Assembly: GCA_016213725.1 (NCBI GenBank)
Contig: JACQZS010000252.1
Location: 1-61,049 of the forward strand
Source of the DNA: Acidobacteriota bacterium
GTDB lineage: Bacteria; Acidobacteriota; Terriglobia; Bryobacterales; Bryobacteraceae
DNA length: 61,049 nucleotides
Direction: 5' to 3'
In this document: one piece after another, positions 41,504 to 51,033 of the stretch
How the letters are laid out: each line of letters opens with the position of its first letter
Numbering within the stretch: the first letter of the stretch is position 1
Position numbers and translations under genes: made by a program
The notes under the pieces: model-generated
What the model saw: only the letters and a program-made list of their open reading frames with translations
Databases searched by the model: none
Told to the model about the DNA's origin: nothing

Positions 41504-42832
41504 ATGAGACGCACCGCACTTCTGCTGGTCGCGGCCAGTGCCGCCGCCCAGCAGACCACAGCCCCCCCTTCTGAGGAAAAGCCGCCCATTGAAATCGGCT
41601 TTGAGCAGCGCGTGCGCAACGAAAACTGGAACAACATCTTGGACTGGTCGGATCAGACCAACGACCAGCGCAACCAGATTCGCTACCGGACCCGCCTCTG
41701 GACCCGCATCCCCGTCACCACTAACATCGAATTCGCCGTCGGCATCAACCAGGAGACCAACCAGATCATCGGCGCCGACAACCACTTCGACGAGTTCGCC
41801 TTCGAAACCGCCTACGTCCACATCAATCACTTCTTCTCCAAGCGCCTCTCGCTCCGCGTCGGCCGCCAGAACCTGATGAAAGGAGAGGGCTTCATCCTCC
41901 TTGAAGGCAATCCGTGGGACGGCTCCAGGACCATCTATCACAATGCGGCCGTATTAACCTACAATAGTAAGAATTCAACCCTGGACTTCATCGGCATCTA
42001 CGATCCGGCCTATGACCGCTTCCTGCCCCGGTTCCACGACCAGCACCGTCTGCTGGAAGAGTGGACCGAATCGGCGCTAGGAACATACTACATTCGTAAT
42101 TTAAATAAGAAGACCGCGTTGGAAGCGTACTACATTTATAAGCGAGAGTTTCGGGATACACGGGGAATCGCTGCGCCCCAATATCAGCCCGACCGCCATG
42201 TTCAAACTACCGGCGCCCGGCTGATCCGCCAATTGCCCAGGGGCTTCTCATCCACCAGCGAGTTTGCCGTCCAGCGCGGAGCGCAGCAGACCAACATTCC
42301 CATCGCCGCCTGGGGCGGGTACAGCTACGTGAAGAAGAGCTTTGCCGCGCCGGCAAAATCTTACATCCAGGCGGGTTACTGGGGAATGTCGGGTGACGAT
42401 CCAGCCACTCCCGGCCGCATTGAGGGTTGGGACCCCATCTTCTCGCGCTGGCCCAAATGGAGCGAACTCTACATTTATAGTCAATTCCGCGAAAAGGGCG
42501 TGGCCTACTGGACCAATACCTCCATGTGGCAGGCGGAGTACGGCATCGCCCCCACGAAGAAGATGGACTTGCGGCTGACATATTACCGCATGGACGCCTT
42601 CCATCCCTTCGGCCGGACGCCGGCGGCGTTCGGCAACGGCACCATGCGCGGCAACATGCTCCAGGCGCGGATGGGATTCAGCCTGTCCCGGGATTTGTCG
42701 GGTCACGTGCTCTGGGAGAACCTCTGGCCGGGTGACTTCTACACCGGGAAAGACATGGGCTACTTCCTGCGCTTCGAGCTCATCTACCAGCACCGCTGGC
42801 GGCTGCCGGCTCAGTGGTTGGCGGCGCGGTGA
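41504..42832 (+). CDS. Alginate-export-like outer-membrane beta-barrel (porin)
   Basis: A 442-residue outer-membrane protein with signal peptide MRRTALLLVAASAAAQQ. The rest is strand after strand of alternating residues with many Tyr/Trp/Arg, such as IEIGFEQRVRNENWNNILDW, YRTRLWTRIPVTTNIEFAVG and RLSLRVGRQNLMKGEGFILLEGNPWDGSR. The late VLWENLWPGDFYTGKDMGYFLRFELIYQHRW matches the alginate_exp/OprD-like porin group. It probably passes anionic sugars or other small acids across the outer membrane. Several short patches use AT-rich codons (about 41948-41985, 42083-42145, 42470-42485) unlike the rest. Its 3' end overlaps the convergent transporter gene by 22 bp. Confidence 0.8.
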   Translation: MRRTALLLVAASAAAQQTTAPPSEEKPPIEIGFEQRVRNENWNNILDWSDQTNDQRNQIRYRTRLWTRIPVTTNIEFAVGINQETNQIIGADNHFDEFAFETAYVHINHFFSKRLSLRVGRQNLMKGEGFILLEGNPWDGSRTIYHNAAVLTYNSKNSTLDFIGIYDPAYDRFLPRFHDQHRLLEEWTESALGTYYIRNLNKKTALEAYYIYKREFRDTRGIAAPQYQPDRHVQTTGARLIRQLPRGFSSTSEFAVQRGAQQTNIPIAAWGGYSYVKKSFAAPAKSYIQAGYWGMSGDDPATPGRIEGWDPIFSRWPKWSELYIYSQFREKGVAYWTNTSMWQAEYGIAPTKKMDLRLTYYRMDAFHPFGRTPAAFGNGTMRGNMLQARMGFSLSRDLSGHVLWENLWPGDFYTGKDMGYFLRFELIYQHRWRLPAQWLAAR

Positions 42833-45000
42833 ACGTCCTCCATCACCTCTTTGCGGCGTTCGCCGGCCAGGTCCATCCGCAGGCGATGTAGAGCCACCCC
42901 GACCACGTCGCGGTGGCGCAGCTTGTGGCCTGGACCCTCGTCGGTGAGTTGCAGCCAGAGCTGGTGCAGCAATTCAATATCCTCGGGCCACAGCCGCGGC
43001 GGGTGCGGGCCCAGGTTGACGAAGAACGGCTTCTCCTCGGGGTCTTCCGCAACAATCTCCAGCGAAATGGATGGGCGCGGTTCCGGCAGTTTTTCCCACT
43101 GCAGGCCGATGGTGTGGCCGAGCTGTGCCGGACCGGCATTGGGCGAGCCGCCTATCACAATCCGGTTCGACTGCAGTTGGGCCGCGGTCTGCACCAGCGC
43201 ATAGAGCGCGTTGGTGCCCGGCACCGTCAGCAGTTTCACGGTCTTGCCGGCCTTCTCCGCCAGCGTGACGACGGAGGTGAACAGCTCGGACTCCCGTTCC
43301 GTGAACGGCGTCGCCTCGTCGGAGATGGAAACCTCGACGATATCCTGTTTGCGCGGGTCCGTCTTCTCGAGCACCCGCTTCAGGTGCTGGAGCTTGCGGG
43401 GATTGCGCACCGCCACCAGGACGCTGCCCGTCCGCACGTCGATCGCGCCGGACGAGACCTCATCGGCTTCGTCCAGCCGGAACTGCTCGTGCGACGCCCC
43501 GGCGGCGCTCGACCGGCGCAGGTTGATCTTCTCCGAGACGACAAAAAGCACGAAGAACGCCAGCGTGAACACCGTGCCCCAGATGGTGGCCAGCTTCTTG
43601 GTGAGCACGTTGGTAATGGCCAGGGTGAATAACGAAAGCGTGATCAGACTGAGGCCGATGGGCAATTCCACGCCGCCGACCTTCAGATTGAGCGGCACCT
43701 TCCACTCCCGCGGCTCCCTGTTCTTGAAACGCAGAATCAGCACCGAAGTGGCGTTGAAGGCGAAACTCCAGACCACGCCAAACGCATAGGCCTCGCCCAG
43801 CAGGTAAACGTCGCCTCGGCTCAACAGGATGGTCGCCAGCTGCAGCAGGACGATCATGTTCACCATGCGGTAGGTGGTGCCGAATTTCTTGTGCGGCTTG
43901 CGGAACCACAGCGGCAGCACCCGGTCTTCGGCCACGCGGTTGAGCACGCCGTTGGAGCCGATGATGGAGGTGTTCACCGCGCCCGCCAGAATCAATGCGC
44001 CGATGGCGACCACCACGGCCTGAAAGGCCAGCTTCAGCATGTCGGGCCCGGCCAGGTGCATTGCCAGCCCGCTGATCAGGTTGTCCAGAAAGTGCTTGCG
44101 GTCGCCGTCGGGGATGAGCATCACCGCGAAGAACGACACCAGCGAAGTGAACAGCAGCGAGTAGATGAAGATCACCAGGCCCGCGCGCTCCAGGTTCTTG
44201 AGCTTTGGATGCGCGATCTCGCGGTTCACCTGCGCCAGCGTCTCTTCCCCCGACATCGCCAGCAGCGAATGGCCCAGCCCCACCAGCACCGCGATAGCCG
44301 GAATCGATGTGGCCCAGTTCATCGGCAGCCAGCCCAGCGATTCGGGGCTGAGGTGCAGGTTGGAGATGGTGGGCAGCGGCACCGGCTGATAGCCCTTGGC
44401 GAGCATCGTGTAGATAGACCAGAGGATCAGCGTCACCACCATGGCGGTGGTCACCTGCATGATCCGCAAGGCCTTCTGCGAACTTTCATGGATGCCCTTG
44501 ATGTTCTGCCACCAGAAGTAAAGCGTGACCGCGAGCGCAAAGGCGACGGCGAAGGCAGGCTCGTTCACGGGTTGATTCTGATGCAGAAAGTGCCCCGCCG
44601 ATTCGTTCAGAAGGCCGGCGATGTAGAGGCCGGCGGAGACGGCGGAGATGGGGCCGGTGAGCACGTAATCGAACATCAGGGCGGAGACGGCGAGCTTCGC
44701 CATGCGCGGGCCAAGTGCTTCGTGGACAACGCGATAGACGCCGCCGCGGACGTACATGGCGCAGCCTTCTATGTAGACTGCGCGCACGGCATAGCTGAAG
44801 AGCATGATGCCGAGGATGAACCAGGGGGCGGCCTTGCCGATGGCCTGCTCGGCGATGCCGCCGACGTAGTAGGCCGAAGACGCCAAGTCACTCAAAACAA
44901 TGGCTGCAGCGCGCCAAAACGAGATGAAAGACAAGGCGACAGTGGAAGCGATGACGATGCGTTGCCGCGATAGCGGTGCGCCGTCCACGGAGGTGGACAT
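42811..45000 (-). CDS. APC-family transporter with C-terminal USP-like domain
   Basis: A 729-residue membrane protein. The first ~480 residues form an APC-superfamily transporter of about 12 helices, with IVIASTVALSFISFWRAAAIVLSD, the AMYVRGGVYRVVHEALG loop, GHSLLAMSGEETLAQVNREIAHPK (a consensus-like APC stretch) and AEDRVLPLWFRKPHKKFGTTYR. The soluble C-terminal ~240 residues contain a universal-stress-protein-like module (SVLVAVRNPRKLQHLKRVLEKT, VSISDEATPFTERESELF, NRIVIGGSPNAGP). The substrate could be an amino acid, polyamine or other metabolite. ATG 45000 has AAGGAG 9 nt upstream; an alternative start 8 codons earlier has none. Confidence 0.87.
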   Translation of the reverse strand: MSTSVDGAPLSRQRIVIASTVALSFISFWRAAAIVLSDLASSAYYVGGIAEQAIGKAAPWFILGIMLFSYAVRAVYIEGCAMYVRGGVYRVVHEALGPRMAKLAVSALMFDYVLTGPISAVSAGLYIAGLLNESAGHFLHQNQPVNEPAFAVAFALAVTLYFWWQNIKGIHESSQKALRIMQVTTAMVVTLILWSIYTMLAKGYQPVPLPTISNLHLSPESLGWLPMNWATSIPAIAVLVGLGHSLLAMSGEETLAQVNREIAHPKLKNLERAGLVIFIYSLLFTSLVSFFAVMLIPDGDRKHFLDNLISGLAMHLAGPDMLKLAFQAVVVAIGALILAGAVNTSIIGSNGVLNRVAEDRVLPLWFRKPHKKFGTTYRMVNMIVLLQLATILLSRGDVYLLGEAYAFGVVWSFAFNATSVLILRFKNREPREWKVPLNLKVGGVELPIGLSLITLSLFTLAITNVLTKKLATIWGTVFTLAFFVLFVVSEKINLRRSSAAGASHEQFRLDEADEVSSGAIDVRTGSVLVAVRNPRKLQHLKRVLEKTDPRKQDIVEVSISDEATPFTERESELFTSVVTLAEKAGKTVKLLTVPGTNALYALVQTAAQLQSNRIVIGGSPNAGPAQLGHTIGLQWEKLPEPRPSISLEIVAEDPEEKPFFVNLGPHPPRLWPEDIELLHQLWLQLTDEGPGHKLRHRDVVGVALHRLRMDLAGERRKEVMEDVHRAANH

Positions 45001-45263
45001 GGTGGCGGGCTCCTTTCGCACCAAGCACTTACCGGCCTTGGCGGCTCTCCAATTCGCCTGCGAGGTTAGCTGACGGGCTCGGGCTGAAAAGTACCCTACG
45101 GCGGTACGCCGCCGATGCGCCCCATGGGGTGGGTCCCCCGCCCTTCCGGACCTCCGGAAGGTTAGGCAATTCCAGATTAGCGCAAAAAGAGGCCGTTTTC
45201 ATGCACGAAAGTGGCAGTTTGAGGCATCTTTCGGTGCGTTTTCGAGCGCCTGGCGCGCGGATT

Positions 45264-46511
45264 TCAGGCGCCGAAGCGGGCGAGGAGGGCTTCCTTGGAG
45301 AGGCTCTCCTGGGTGCCGGCGGCCATGTCTTTGAGGGCGTAGACTCCGGCGGCGATCTCGTTGTCGCCGAGGATGAGGGCGTACTTGGCGTTGAGCTTGT
45401 TGGCGGTCTCCATGGCGCGCTTCACTTTGTGATCTGCGGAGAGTTCGACGGAAGCGCCGGCGGCGCGGAGTTCGCGGGCCAGTAGCGCGGCGTGATGGAG
45501 AGCGGCGTCGCCCATGGCGATGAGGAAGACATCGAGGCGGGCGAGATCCTCGGCTTTGACGTGCTCTTCGATGGCCATGACGAGGCGGTCTTCGCCGATG
45601 GAGAAGCCGATGCCGGGGGCGGGGACGCGGGAGCCGAGGGATTCGGCGAGGCCGTCGTAGCGGCCGCCGCCGAGGATGGAGTTCTGCGCGCCGAGGGCGC
45701 CGTGGGTAACTTCGAAAGTGGTGCGGGTGTAGTAGTCGAGTCCGCGGACGAGGCGCGAGCGGATCTCATAGTCGATGCCGAGGGCTTCGAGGAGGGTGCG
45801 GACGGTGGCGAAGTGTTTCGAACAAGCCTCGCAGAGGTGGTCCTGGATGGAGGGGAGCGAGTCGATGATGTTCTGGTCTTCGGGGACTTTGCAGTCGAGG
45901 ACGCGGAGGGCGTTCGTATCGGCGCGTCGCTGGCAGTCGGCGCACATGGTGTGCTTGACGGACTGAAGGCGCTCACGGAGGGCCTCGATGAACTGGGGGC
46001 GGCACGCGGGGCAGCCGACGGAGTTCAGCAGGAGGTGGGGATTTTGGACGCCGCAGCTCTGCAGGATGTCGAGGGCGAGTTCGATGATCTCGGCGTCGAC
46101 GACGGGCGATTCGGAGCCGATGCACTCGGCGCCGATTTGGGAGAACTGGCGGTAGCGGCCCTTCTGGGGGCGCTCGCGGCGGAACATGGGCCCGATGTAG
46201 TAGAGCTTCTTGAGGCCGGGGATCTGGTCGAGGCGGTGCTCGATGTAGGCGCGGATGACGGAGGCGGTGTTTTCGGGGCGCAGGGTGATGGAGGTCCCGT
46301 CGCGGTCGTCCCAGGTGTACATCTCCTTGGAGACGATGTCGGTTTCGGCGCCGACGCCGCGGGCAAACAGGGCGGTCTCTTCAAAGATGGGAGTGCGGAT
46401 TTCCTGGTAGTGGAAGCCGTGACAGACCTTGCGGGTGGCGGCCTCGACGTGATTCCAGAGAGAAGACGCCGGGGGGAGAATGTCGCGGGTACCGCGGATG
46501 GCTTTGATCAT
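45264..46511 (-). CDS. hisS: Histidyl-tRNA synthetase
   Basis: A 415-residue class II aminoacyl-tRNA synthetase. Motifs: KAIRGTRDILP at the N-terminus, RPENTASVIRAYIEHR (motif 1/2 region), FRRERPQKGRYRQFSQIGAECIG (motif 2), the histidyl-specific RGLDYYTRTTFEVTHG, and ILGGGRYDGLAESLG with PGIGFSIGEDRL (motif 3). The anticodon-binding domain is at about 320-412. Length is normal. It lies 17 nt downstream of the gamma-carbonic-anhydrase gene on the same strand and is probably co-transcribed with it. Confidence 0.98.
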   Translation of the reverse strand: MIKAIRGTRDILPPASSLWNHVEAATRKVCHGFHYQEIRTPIFEETALFARGVGAETDIVSKEMYTWDDRDGTSITLRPENTASVIRAYIEHRLDQIPGLKKLYYIGPMFRRERPQKGRYRQFSQIGAECIGSESPVVDAEIIELALDILQSCGVQNPHLLLNSVGCPACRPQFIEALRERLQSVKHTMCADCQRRADTNALRVLDCKVPEDQNIIDSLPSIQDHLCEACSKHFATVRTLLEALGIDYEIRSRLVRGLDYYTRTTFEVTHGALGAQNSILGGGRYDGLAESLGSRVPAPGIGFSIGEDRLVMAIEEHVKAEDLARLDVFLIAMGDAALHHAALLARELRAAGASVELSADHKVKRAMETANKLNAKYALILGDNEIAAGVYALKDMAAGTQESLSKEALLARFGA

Positions 46512-46528
46512 TGAGTGGGCAGCCTCTT

Positions 46529-47047
46529 CTAGTGTGCCGCTTCGTCGCGGTATTCCTGGCGGTAGCGAATGTAGCGCTGGGCGTTCTCGGCGAAGCGCTT
46601 CTTTTCGTCTTCGGTGACGGCGCGGCGGACCTTGGCGGGGGTACCCATGACCATGGAGTCCGGCGGGATCTCCATGCCTTCGGGGACGAGGGCGCCGGCG
46701 GCGACGATGGAGCCCTTGCCGACGCGGGCGCCGTTGAGGACGATGGCGCCGATGCCGATGAGCACGTCGTCTTCGACGACGCAGCCGTGGAGGCAGGCCA
46801 TGTGGCCGACGGTGACGCGGGCGCCGAGGATGACGGGGTAGCGGTCGAGTTCGCCGTGGAGGACGGAGCCGTCCTGGATGTTGGTGTCGTCACCGATCTC
46901 GATCTTGTTGACGTCGCCGCGGAGGACGGCGGAGGGCCAGACGGAGGAGCGCTCGCCGAGGGTGACGTCGCCGATGACGGTGGAGGCCTGATCGACGTAG
47001 GCGGTGGCAGCGATTTTGGGGTAAACCCCGCGGTAAGGACGGACCAT
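46529..47047 (-). CDS. Gamma-class carbonic anhydrase family protein
   Basis: A 172-residue left-handed beta-helix protein of hexapeptide repeats. The metal-binding His residues appear in NIQDGSVLHGELDRYP and VTVGHMACLHGCVVEDDVLIGIGA, the classic gamma-CA spacing. GMEIPPDSMVMGTPAKVRR at the end is typical of the YrdA/CaiE-like branch, whose members often have weak or unknown activity. The frame can start at 47080 or 47047; I prefer ATG 47047 (MVRPYRGVYPKIAATAYV), which matches the family N-terminus and leaves 39 bp for the divergent S9 gene's promoter. No Shine-Dalgarno is visible at either. Confidence 0.9.
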   Translation of the reverse strand: MVRPYRGVYPKIAATAYVDQASTVIGDVTLGERSSVWPSAVLRGDVNKIEIGDDTNIQDGSVLHGELDRYPVILGARVTVGHMACLHGCVVEDDVLIGIGAIVLNGARVGKGSIVAAGALVPEGMEIPPDSMVMGTPAKVRRAVTEDEKKRFAENAQRYIRYRQEYRDEAAH

Positions 47048-47074
47048 AGGAGTTTTGGGGAGAAAACACCATCG

Positions 47075-47080
47075 TATCAT
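47075..47080 (+). promoter_or_regulatory. -10 element for the S9 peptidase gene
   Basis: TATCAT ends 6 nt before ATG 47087 in a 39-bp divergent gap. The -35 region (around 47052) has only TTTTGG-like sequence. Confidence 0.4.
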
Positions 47081-47086
47081 TGAGGT

Positions 47087-49132
47087 ATGTGCCCTCGTCT
47101 GTTTGCGGCCCTGATTTTGCTGGTTCCAATGTCGGTTCCGGCGCAGAAGATCCCGTTCACGGCGGTGGAGATGATGAAGCTGAAGCGCATCTCCGAACCG
47201 TCGCTGGCGCCGGACGGGTCGGCCGTCGTTTATACGGTGGGCGAAGTGGATGTGGAGAAGAACGCGCAGGCGCGGCAGTTGTGGATGAGCCCGGTGAGCG
47301 GCGGCGCGCCGCGGCAGGTGACGACGGAGGGGCGGAACACGAGCGCACGGTTCTCGCCGGATGCGAAGAAGATCGCGTGGATTTCAACGAAGGGCGGGTC
47401 GGCGCAGGTGTGGGTGATGGATGCGCTGGGGACGAACCCGAAGCAGATCACGAAGCTCTCGACGGAGGCCGATGGGGTGATCTGGTCAGGCGACGGGGCG
47501 AAGCTGGTGTTTACTTCGGAAGTCTATCCGGAGTGCAACGCGGACGACGCCTGCAACCAGAAGAAGCTGGACGCGGAAGCGAAGAGCAAGGTGAAGGCGC
47601 GGACCTACACGTCGCTGCTGTACCGGCACTGGACGGAGTGGAAGAGCAAGCGGGTGAAGCACCTGATGGCGGTTTCGGCCGATGGCGGAGCGGTGAAGGA
47701 TCTGACGCCGGGGTTCAAGTACGACGTGCCGCCGTTTTCGTTTGGCGGCGGGAACTATACGGTGTCGGCGGACGGGAAAGAGGTTTGCTACGCGGCCAAC
47801 CTGGAAGCGGACCAGGCGATGAGCACGAACTGGGAGCTGTACACGGTGCCGATTGACGGTCCGGCGGACGGCAAGGAGGCGGTGAAGGTTTCGAACAGCC
47901 CGGGCGCGGACGCCTCGCCGGCGTATTCGCCGGACGGCAAGTGGCTGGCGTGGAGGATGCAGGTGCGGGCCGGGTATGAGAGCGACCGCTGGCGGCTGGT
48001 GGTGCTGGAGCGGGAGACGGGCAAGCTGAACGTGTTGACGGAGAACCTGGACCGGCACGTGACGGGATTTGCGTGGCATCCGGATTCAAAGCGGCTGGCG
48101 TTCACGGTGGAAGACCGGGGGCGGCAGCAGGCGCAGATGATCGCGGTGACGGGCGGCGGGACGCGGGCGTTGACGCAGGGTTCGACGCACGTGGACGACC
48201 TGCAGTTTGCCAACGACGGCAAGACGCTGCTGTACACGGAAGTGACTGGGGCGAGCCCGACGGAGATTTACAAGGCATCGAGCGGCGGCGGCGCGCCGGT
48301 GGCGCTGACGAAGCTGAACGAGAAGTTCCTGGCCGAGCACGATGTGAGGCGGCTGGAGGAGTTCACGGTGACGGGCGCGGAGGGCGCGCAGGTGCACAGC
48401 TTCCTGCTGAAGCCGCCGGCGTTCGACGCGAAGAAGAAGTACCCGGTGCTGTTCTTGATCCACGGCGGCCCGCAGGGCGCGTGGGGCGAATCGTTCAGCT
48501 ACCGCTGGAACCAGCAGGTATTCGCGACGGCGGGGTTTGTGGTGGTGATGCCGAATCCGCGCGGGTCGACGGGATATGGCTCGAAGTTCACGGACGAGAT
48601 CAACGGCGACTGGGGCGGGAAGGCGTACGACGACATCATGGCGGTGGCCGATCATGTGGAGAAGCTGCCGTATGTGGACGGAGAGCGGATGGCGGCGGCG
48701 GGCGGGAGCTACGGCGGGTACATGGTGAATTGGATCATGGGCCACACGCAGCGGTTCAAGGCGCTGGTGTCGCATGCGGGGGTCTACGACCTGCCGAGCA
48801 TGGGGGGCGAGACGGAAGAGCTGTGGTTTTCGACGTGGGAGTTCAAGGGTTTCCCGTGGCAGAACCCGGAGATGTACGAGAAGTGGTCGCCGTCGAAGCA
48901 TGTGGCGAACTTCAAGACGCCGACGCTGGTGATTCACGGCGAGCTGGATTTCCGGGTGCCGTACGGCCAGGGTTTGCAGTTATTCACGGGCTTGCAGGCG
49001 CAAAAGGTGCCTTCGAAGCTGCTGGTGTATCCGGATGAAGGGCACTGGGTGCTGAAGCCGCAGAATTCATTGTTGTGGTACGACACATTCCTGGAATGGG
49101 TGGGCGAATGGACCAAGAAAAAATCAGAGTAG
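47087..49132 (+). CDS. Secreted S9 prolyl-oligopeptidase-family peptidase
   Basis: A 681-residue exported serine peptidase. Signal peptide MCPRLFAALILLVPMSVPAQ, then a WD/TolB-like beta-propeller (repeats such as APDGSAVVYTVGEVD, SPDAKKIAWISTKGG and SPDGKWLAWRMQ) to about residue 420. The alpha/beta-hydrolase catalytic domain has VLFLIHGGPQGAWGE, the nucleophile in GGSYGGYMVNW (near residue 540), Asp in HGELDFRVPYGQG and His in PDEGHWV. This is the acylaminoacyl-peptidase/dipeptidyl-peptidase IV branch. Its role is peptide utilisation in the periplasm or outside the cell. Its 3' end overlaps the next gene by 25 bp. Confidence 0.95.
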   Translation: MCPRLFAALILLVPMSVPAQKIPFTAVEMMKLKRISEPSLAPDGSAVVYTVGEVDVEKNAQARQLWMSPVSGGAPRQVTTEGRNTSARFSPDAKKIAWISTKGGSAQVWVMDALGTNPKQITKLSTEADGVIWSGDGAKLVFTSEVYPECNADDACNQKKLDAEAKSKVKARTYTSLLYRHWTEWKSKRVKHLMAVSADGGAVKDLTPGFKYDVPPFSFGGGNYTVSADGKEVCYAANLEADQAMSTNWELYTVPIDGPADGKEAVKVSNSPGADASPAYSPDGKWLAWRMQVRAGYESDRWRLVVLERETGKLNVLTENLDRHVTGFAWHPDSKRLAFTVEDRGRQQAQMIAVTGGGTRALTQGSTHVDDLQFANDGKTLLYTEVTGASPTEIYKASSGGGAPVALTKLNEKFLAEHDVRRLEEFTVTGAEGAQVHSFLLKPPAFDAKKKYPVLFLIHGGPQGAWGESFSYRWNQQVFATAGFVVVMPNPRGSTGYGSKFTDEINGDWGGKAYDDIMAVADHVEKLPYVDGERMAAAGGSYGGYMVNWIMGHTQRFKALVSHAGVYDLPSMGGETEELWFSTWEFKGFPWQNPEMYEKWSPSKHVANFKTPTLVIHGELDFRVPYGQGLQLFTGLQAQKVPSKLLVYPDEGHWVLKPQNSLLWYDTFLEWVGEWTKKKSE

Positions 49133-50886
49133 CGGCGCTGGCGCTGCTGGCGGCGGCCTGCATGAGCGGGCAGACGCTGGAGAAAGTGGCGGGGCTGGAG
49201 CTGACGGGCGCGTCCGCGCTGTCGGTGGGATTGACGCTGCCTCAGGGCGTGGCCCGGGACGCGGCGGGAAACGTGTATTTCAGCCAGCCGTTGATGGGGA
49301 GCGTGTGGAAGGTGACGCCGGATGGCGTGGTGCAGGTGGCGGCCCGCGGGCTGTCGAATCCGGCGGCTGTGGCCGTGGACGAAGCCGGCAACCTGTTTGT
49401 GGCGACCGTGGTGGGCGTGGAGACCGTGGCGGCCGGCAGCGGAGAGGTGCGGACGCTGGCGAAGGTGGAGCCGAAGGGGGAGTTGCGGTCCGCGGCGTGG
49501 CTGGCGCGGATGCCGGACGGGCGGCTGGTGGTGGCGGACAATGAAGCGCGGATGCTGAAGCTGGTGGATGCGGTGAGCGGGGCGGTATCGCACCTGGCCG
49601 GATCGGGCAAGAGTTACATTGCGGGCGACAACGGGCCGGCTTCGCAGGCGTCGCTGCAGTCGCCGGCGATGGTGGCGGTGGACGGAGATGGGAACGTCTA
49701 CTACGCGGAGCAGTTCGAGCCGACGGTGCGGCAGATCGACGCGTTGACGAAGACGATCACGAACGTGAAGTTCGGGCTGCCCGACGAGGATATTCCGGGC
49801 GAAGCGGAGATGGTGAGCGGGCTGGCGGCGGACGCTGTGGGGAATCTGTATATCGCGCAGATCGCGAGAGGGCGCGTGCTGAGGGTGAACTGGAAGGGGC
49901 AGGTGGAGGTGTTTGGGAAGGCGGGCGTGCCGACGGCGCTGGCGGCTGGCGCCGCCGGTGAAGTGCTGGTGGCCGAGCCGCTGCCTCCGAGGATCTGGAA
50001 GATGCGGATGGAGGCGGAGCTGGAAGCAGTGGTGGGGAATGGACTGAGGGCTTACAACGGAGATGGCCTGGAGGCGGGGCAAACGCAACTGGCCGAGCCG
50101 GCGCAGGTGGCTGTGGCTGCGAATGGCGATGCGTTTGTGAGCAGTATGCTGGCGGACCGGGTTTTGAAGATCGGCCCGGATGGGCTGGTTTCGACGGCCG
50201 GGAAGTTCGCGTGGACGCGGCCGCAGGCTCTGCTGGTGGATGTGAACGGGGACCTGGTGGTATCGGACTACGACAACCAGATGCTGTACCGGGTGCTGGG
50301 CGATGGGACGGTGGCGCCGGAGCGTGAGATTCCGGTGAGAACGGCGCAGATCGGCGCGCGGCTGGAACAGCCGGGGACGCTGGTGAGCGACGGGACGCGG
50401 ATGTTCCTGTCGTCGCCGAACGATCATCACGTGTGGGTGATCACGGCGGACAAGGTGAAAGTGTATGCGGGGACGGGAGAGGCTGGATTTGCCGGTGACG
50501 GCGAGGCGTCGGCGGCGGCGAAACTGCGGAACCCCTCGGGGCTGGCGTTGGATTCGACGGGTAACCTGTATGTGGCGGATACGAAGAACCACCGGGTGCG
50601 GAAGGTGGAGATGGCGACTGGTTTGATTACGACGGTGTGGCCGGTAGGGGAAGTGGATGAAGCGAGCCTGCCGACGGGGCTGGCGATGGGGCCGGACGGG
50701 CGGCTGTATGCGGCGGATGCGGGGTTGAACAGAGTTTGGCGGATCGACGTGGGGACGGGCGCGGCGGAGGTGGTGGTGAGCGAGGGGCTGAGCCGGCCGT
50801 GCGGTGTGGCGTTCGACCGCAATGGCAAGCTGCTGGTGGTGGATACGGGGAATGCGAGGGTGGTGCGGGTGGTGACGGGGGAGTAG
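49108..50886 (+). CDS. Secreted NHL-repeat beta-propeller protein
   Basis: A 592-residue protein with signal-like MDQEKIRVAALALLAAACMSGQ, possibly a lipoprotein-like cysteine (AAC). The body is a run of NHL repeats: LPQGVARDAAGNVYFSQP, NPAAVAVDEAGNLFVATV, QSPAMVAVDGDGNVYYAEQ and, near the end, NPSGLALDSTGNLYVADTKNHRVRKV. At least nine such units can be counted, enough for one or two propellers. Similar proteins are abundant in Acidobacteriota and are presumed to bind ligands or other proteins outside the cell. Its start lies inside the end of the S9 gene in another frame, so it depends on that operon. Confidence 0.85.
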   Translation: MDQEKIRVAALALLAAACMSGQTLEKVAGLELTGASALSVGLTLPQGVARDAAGNVYFSQPLMGSVWKVTPDGVVQVAARGLSNPAAVAVDEAGNLFVATVVGVETVAAGSGEVRTLAKVEPKGELRSAAWLARMPDGRLVVADNEARMLKLVDAVSGAVSHLAGSGKSYIAGDNGPASQASLQSPAMVAVDGDGNVYYAEQFEPTVRQIDALTKTITNVKFGLPDEDIPGEAEMVSGLAADAVGNLYIAQIARGRVLRVNWKGQVEVFGKAGVPTALAAGAAGEVLVAEPLPPRIWKMRMEAELEAVVGNGLRAYNGDGLEAGQTQLAEPAQVAVAANGDAFVSSMLADRVLKIGPDGLVSTAGKFAWTRPQALLVDVNGDLVVSDYDNQMLYRVLGDGTVAPEREIPVRTAQIGARLEQPGTLVSDGTRMFLSSPNDHHVWVITADKVKVYAGTGEAGFAGDGEASAAAKLRNPSGLALDSTGNLYVADTKNHRVRKVEMATGLITTVWPVGEVDEASLPTGLAMGPDGRLYAADAGLNRVWRIDVGTGAAEVVVSEGLSRPCGVAFDRNGKLLVVDTGNARVVRVVTGE

Positions 50887-51033
50887 GGCGGAGGGTGAAA
50901 GTACACTGACTTTCGAGGCGGCGCCGGGACTTTGGAGTTTCAGAGCCGGCGGACGCCGCGCCGCGCGGCAAGACTACCAGGATTCGATGCCGTTTCGCGT
51001 CACCGATCAGGCGGTTTCTGCATCGCCGTCGGT

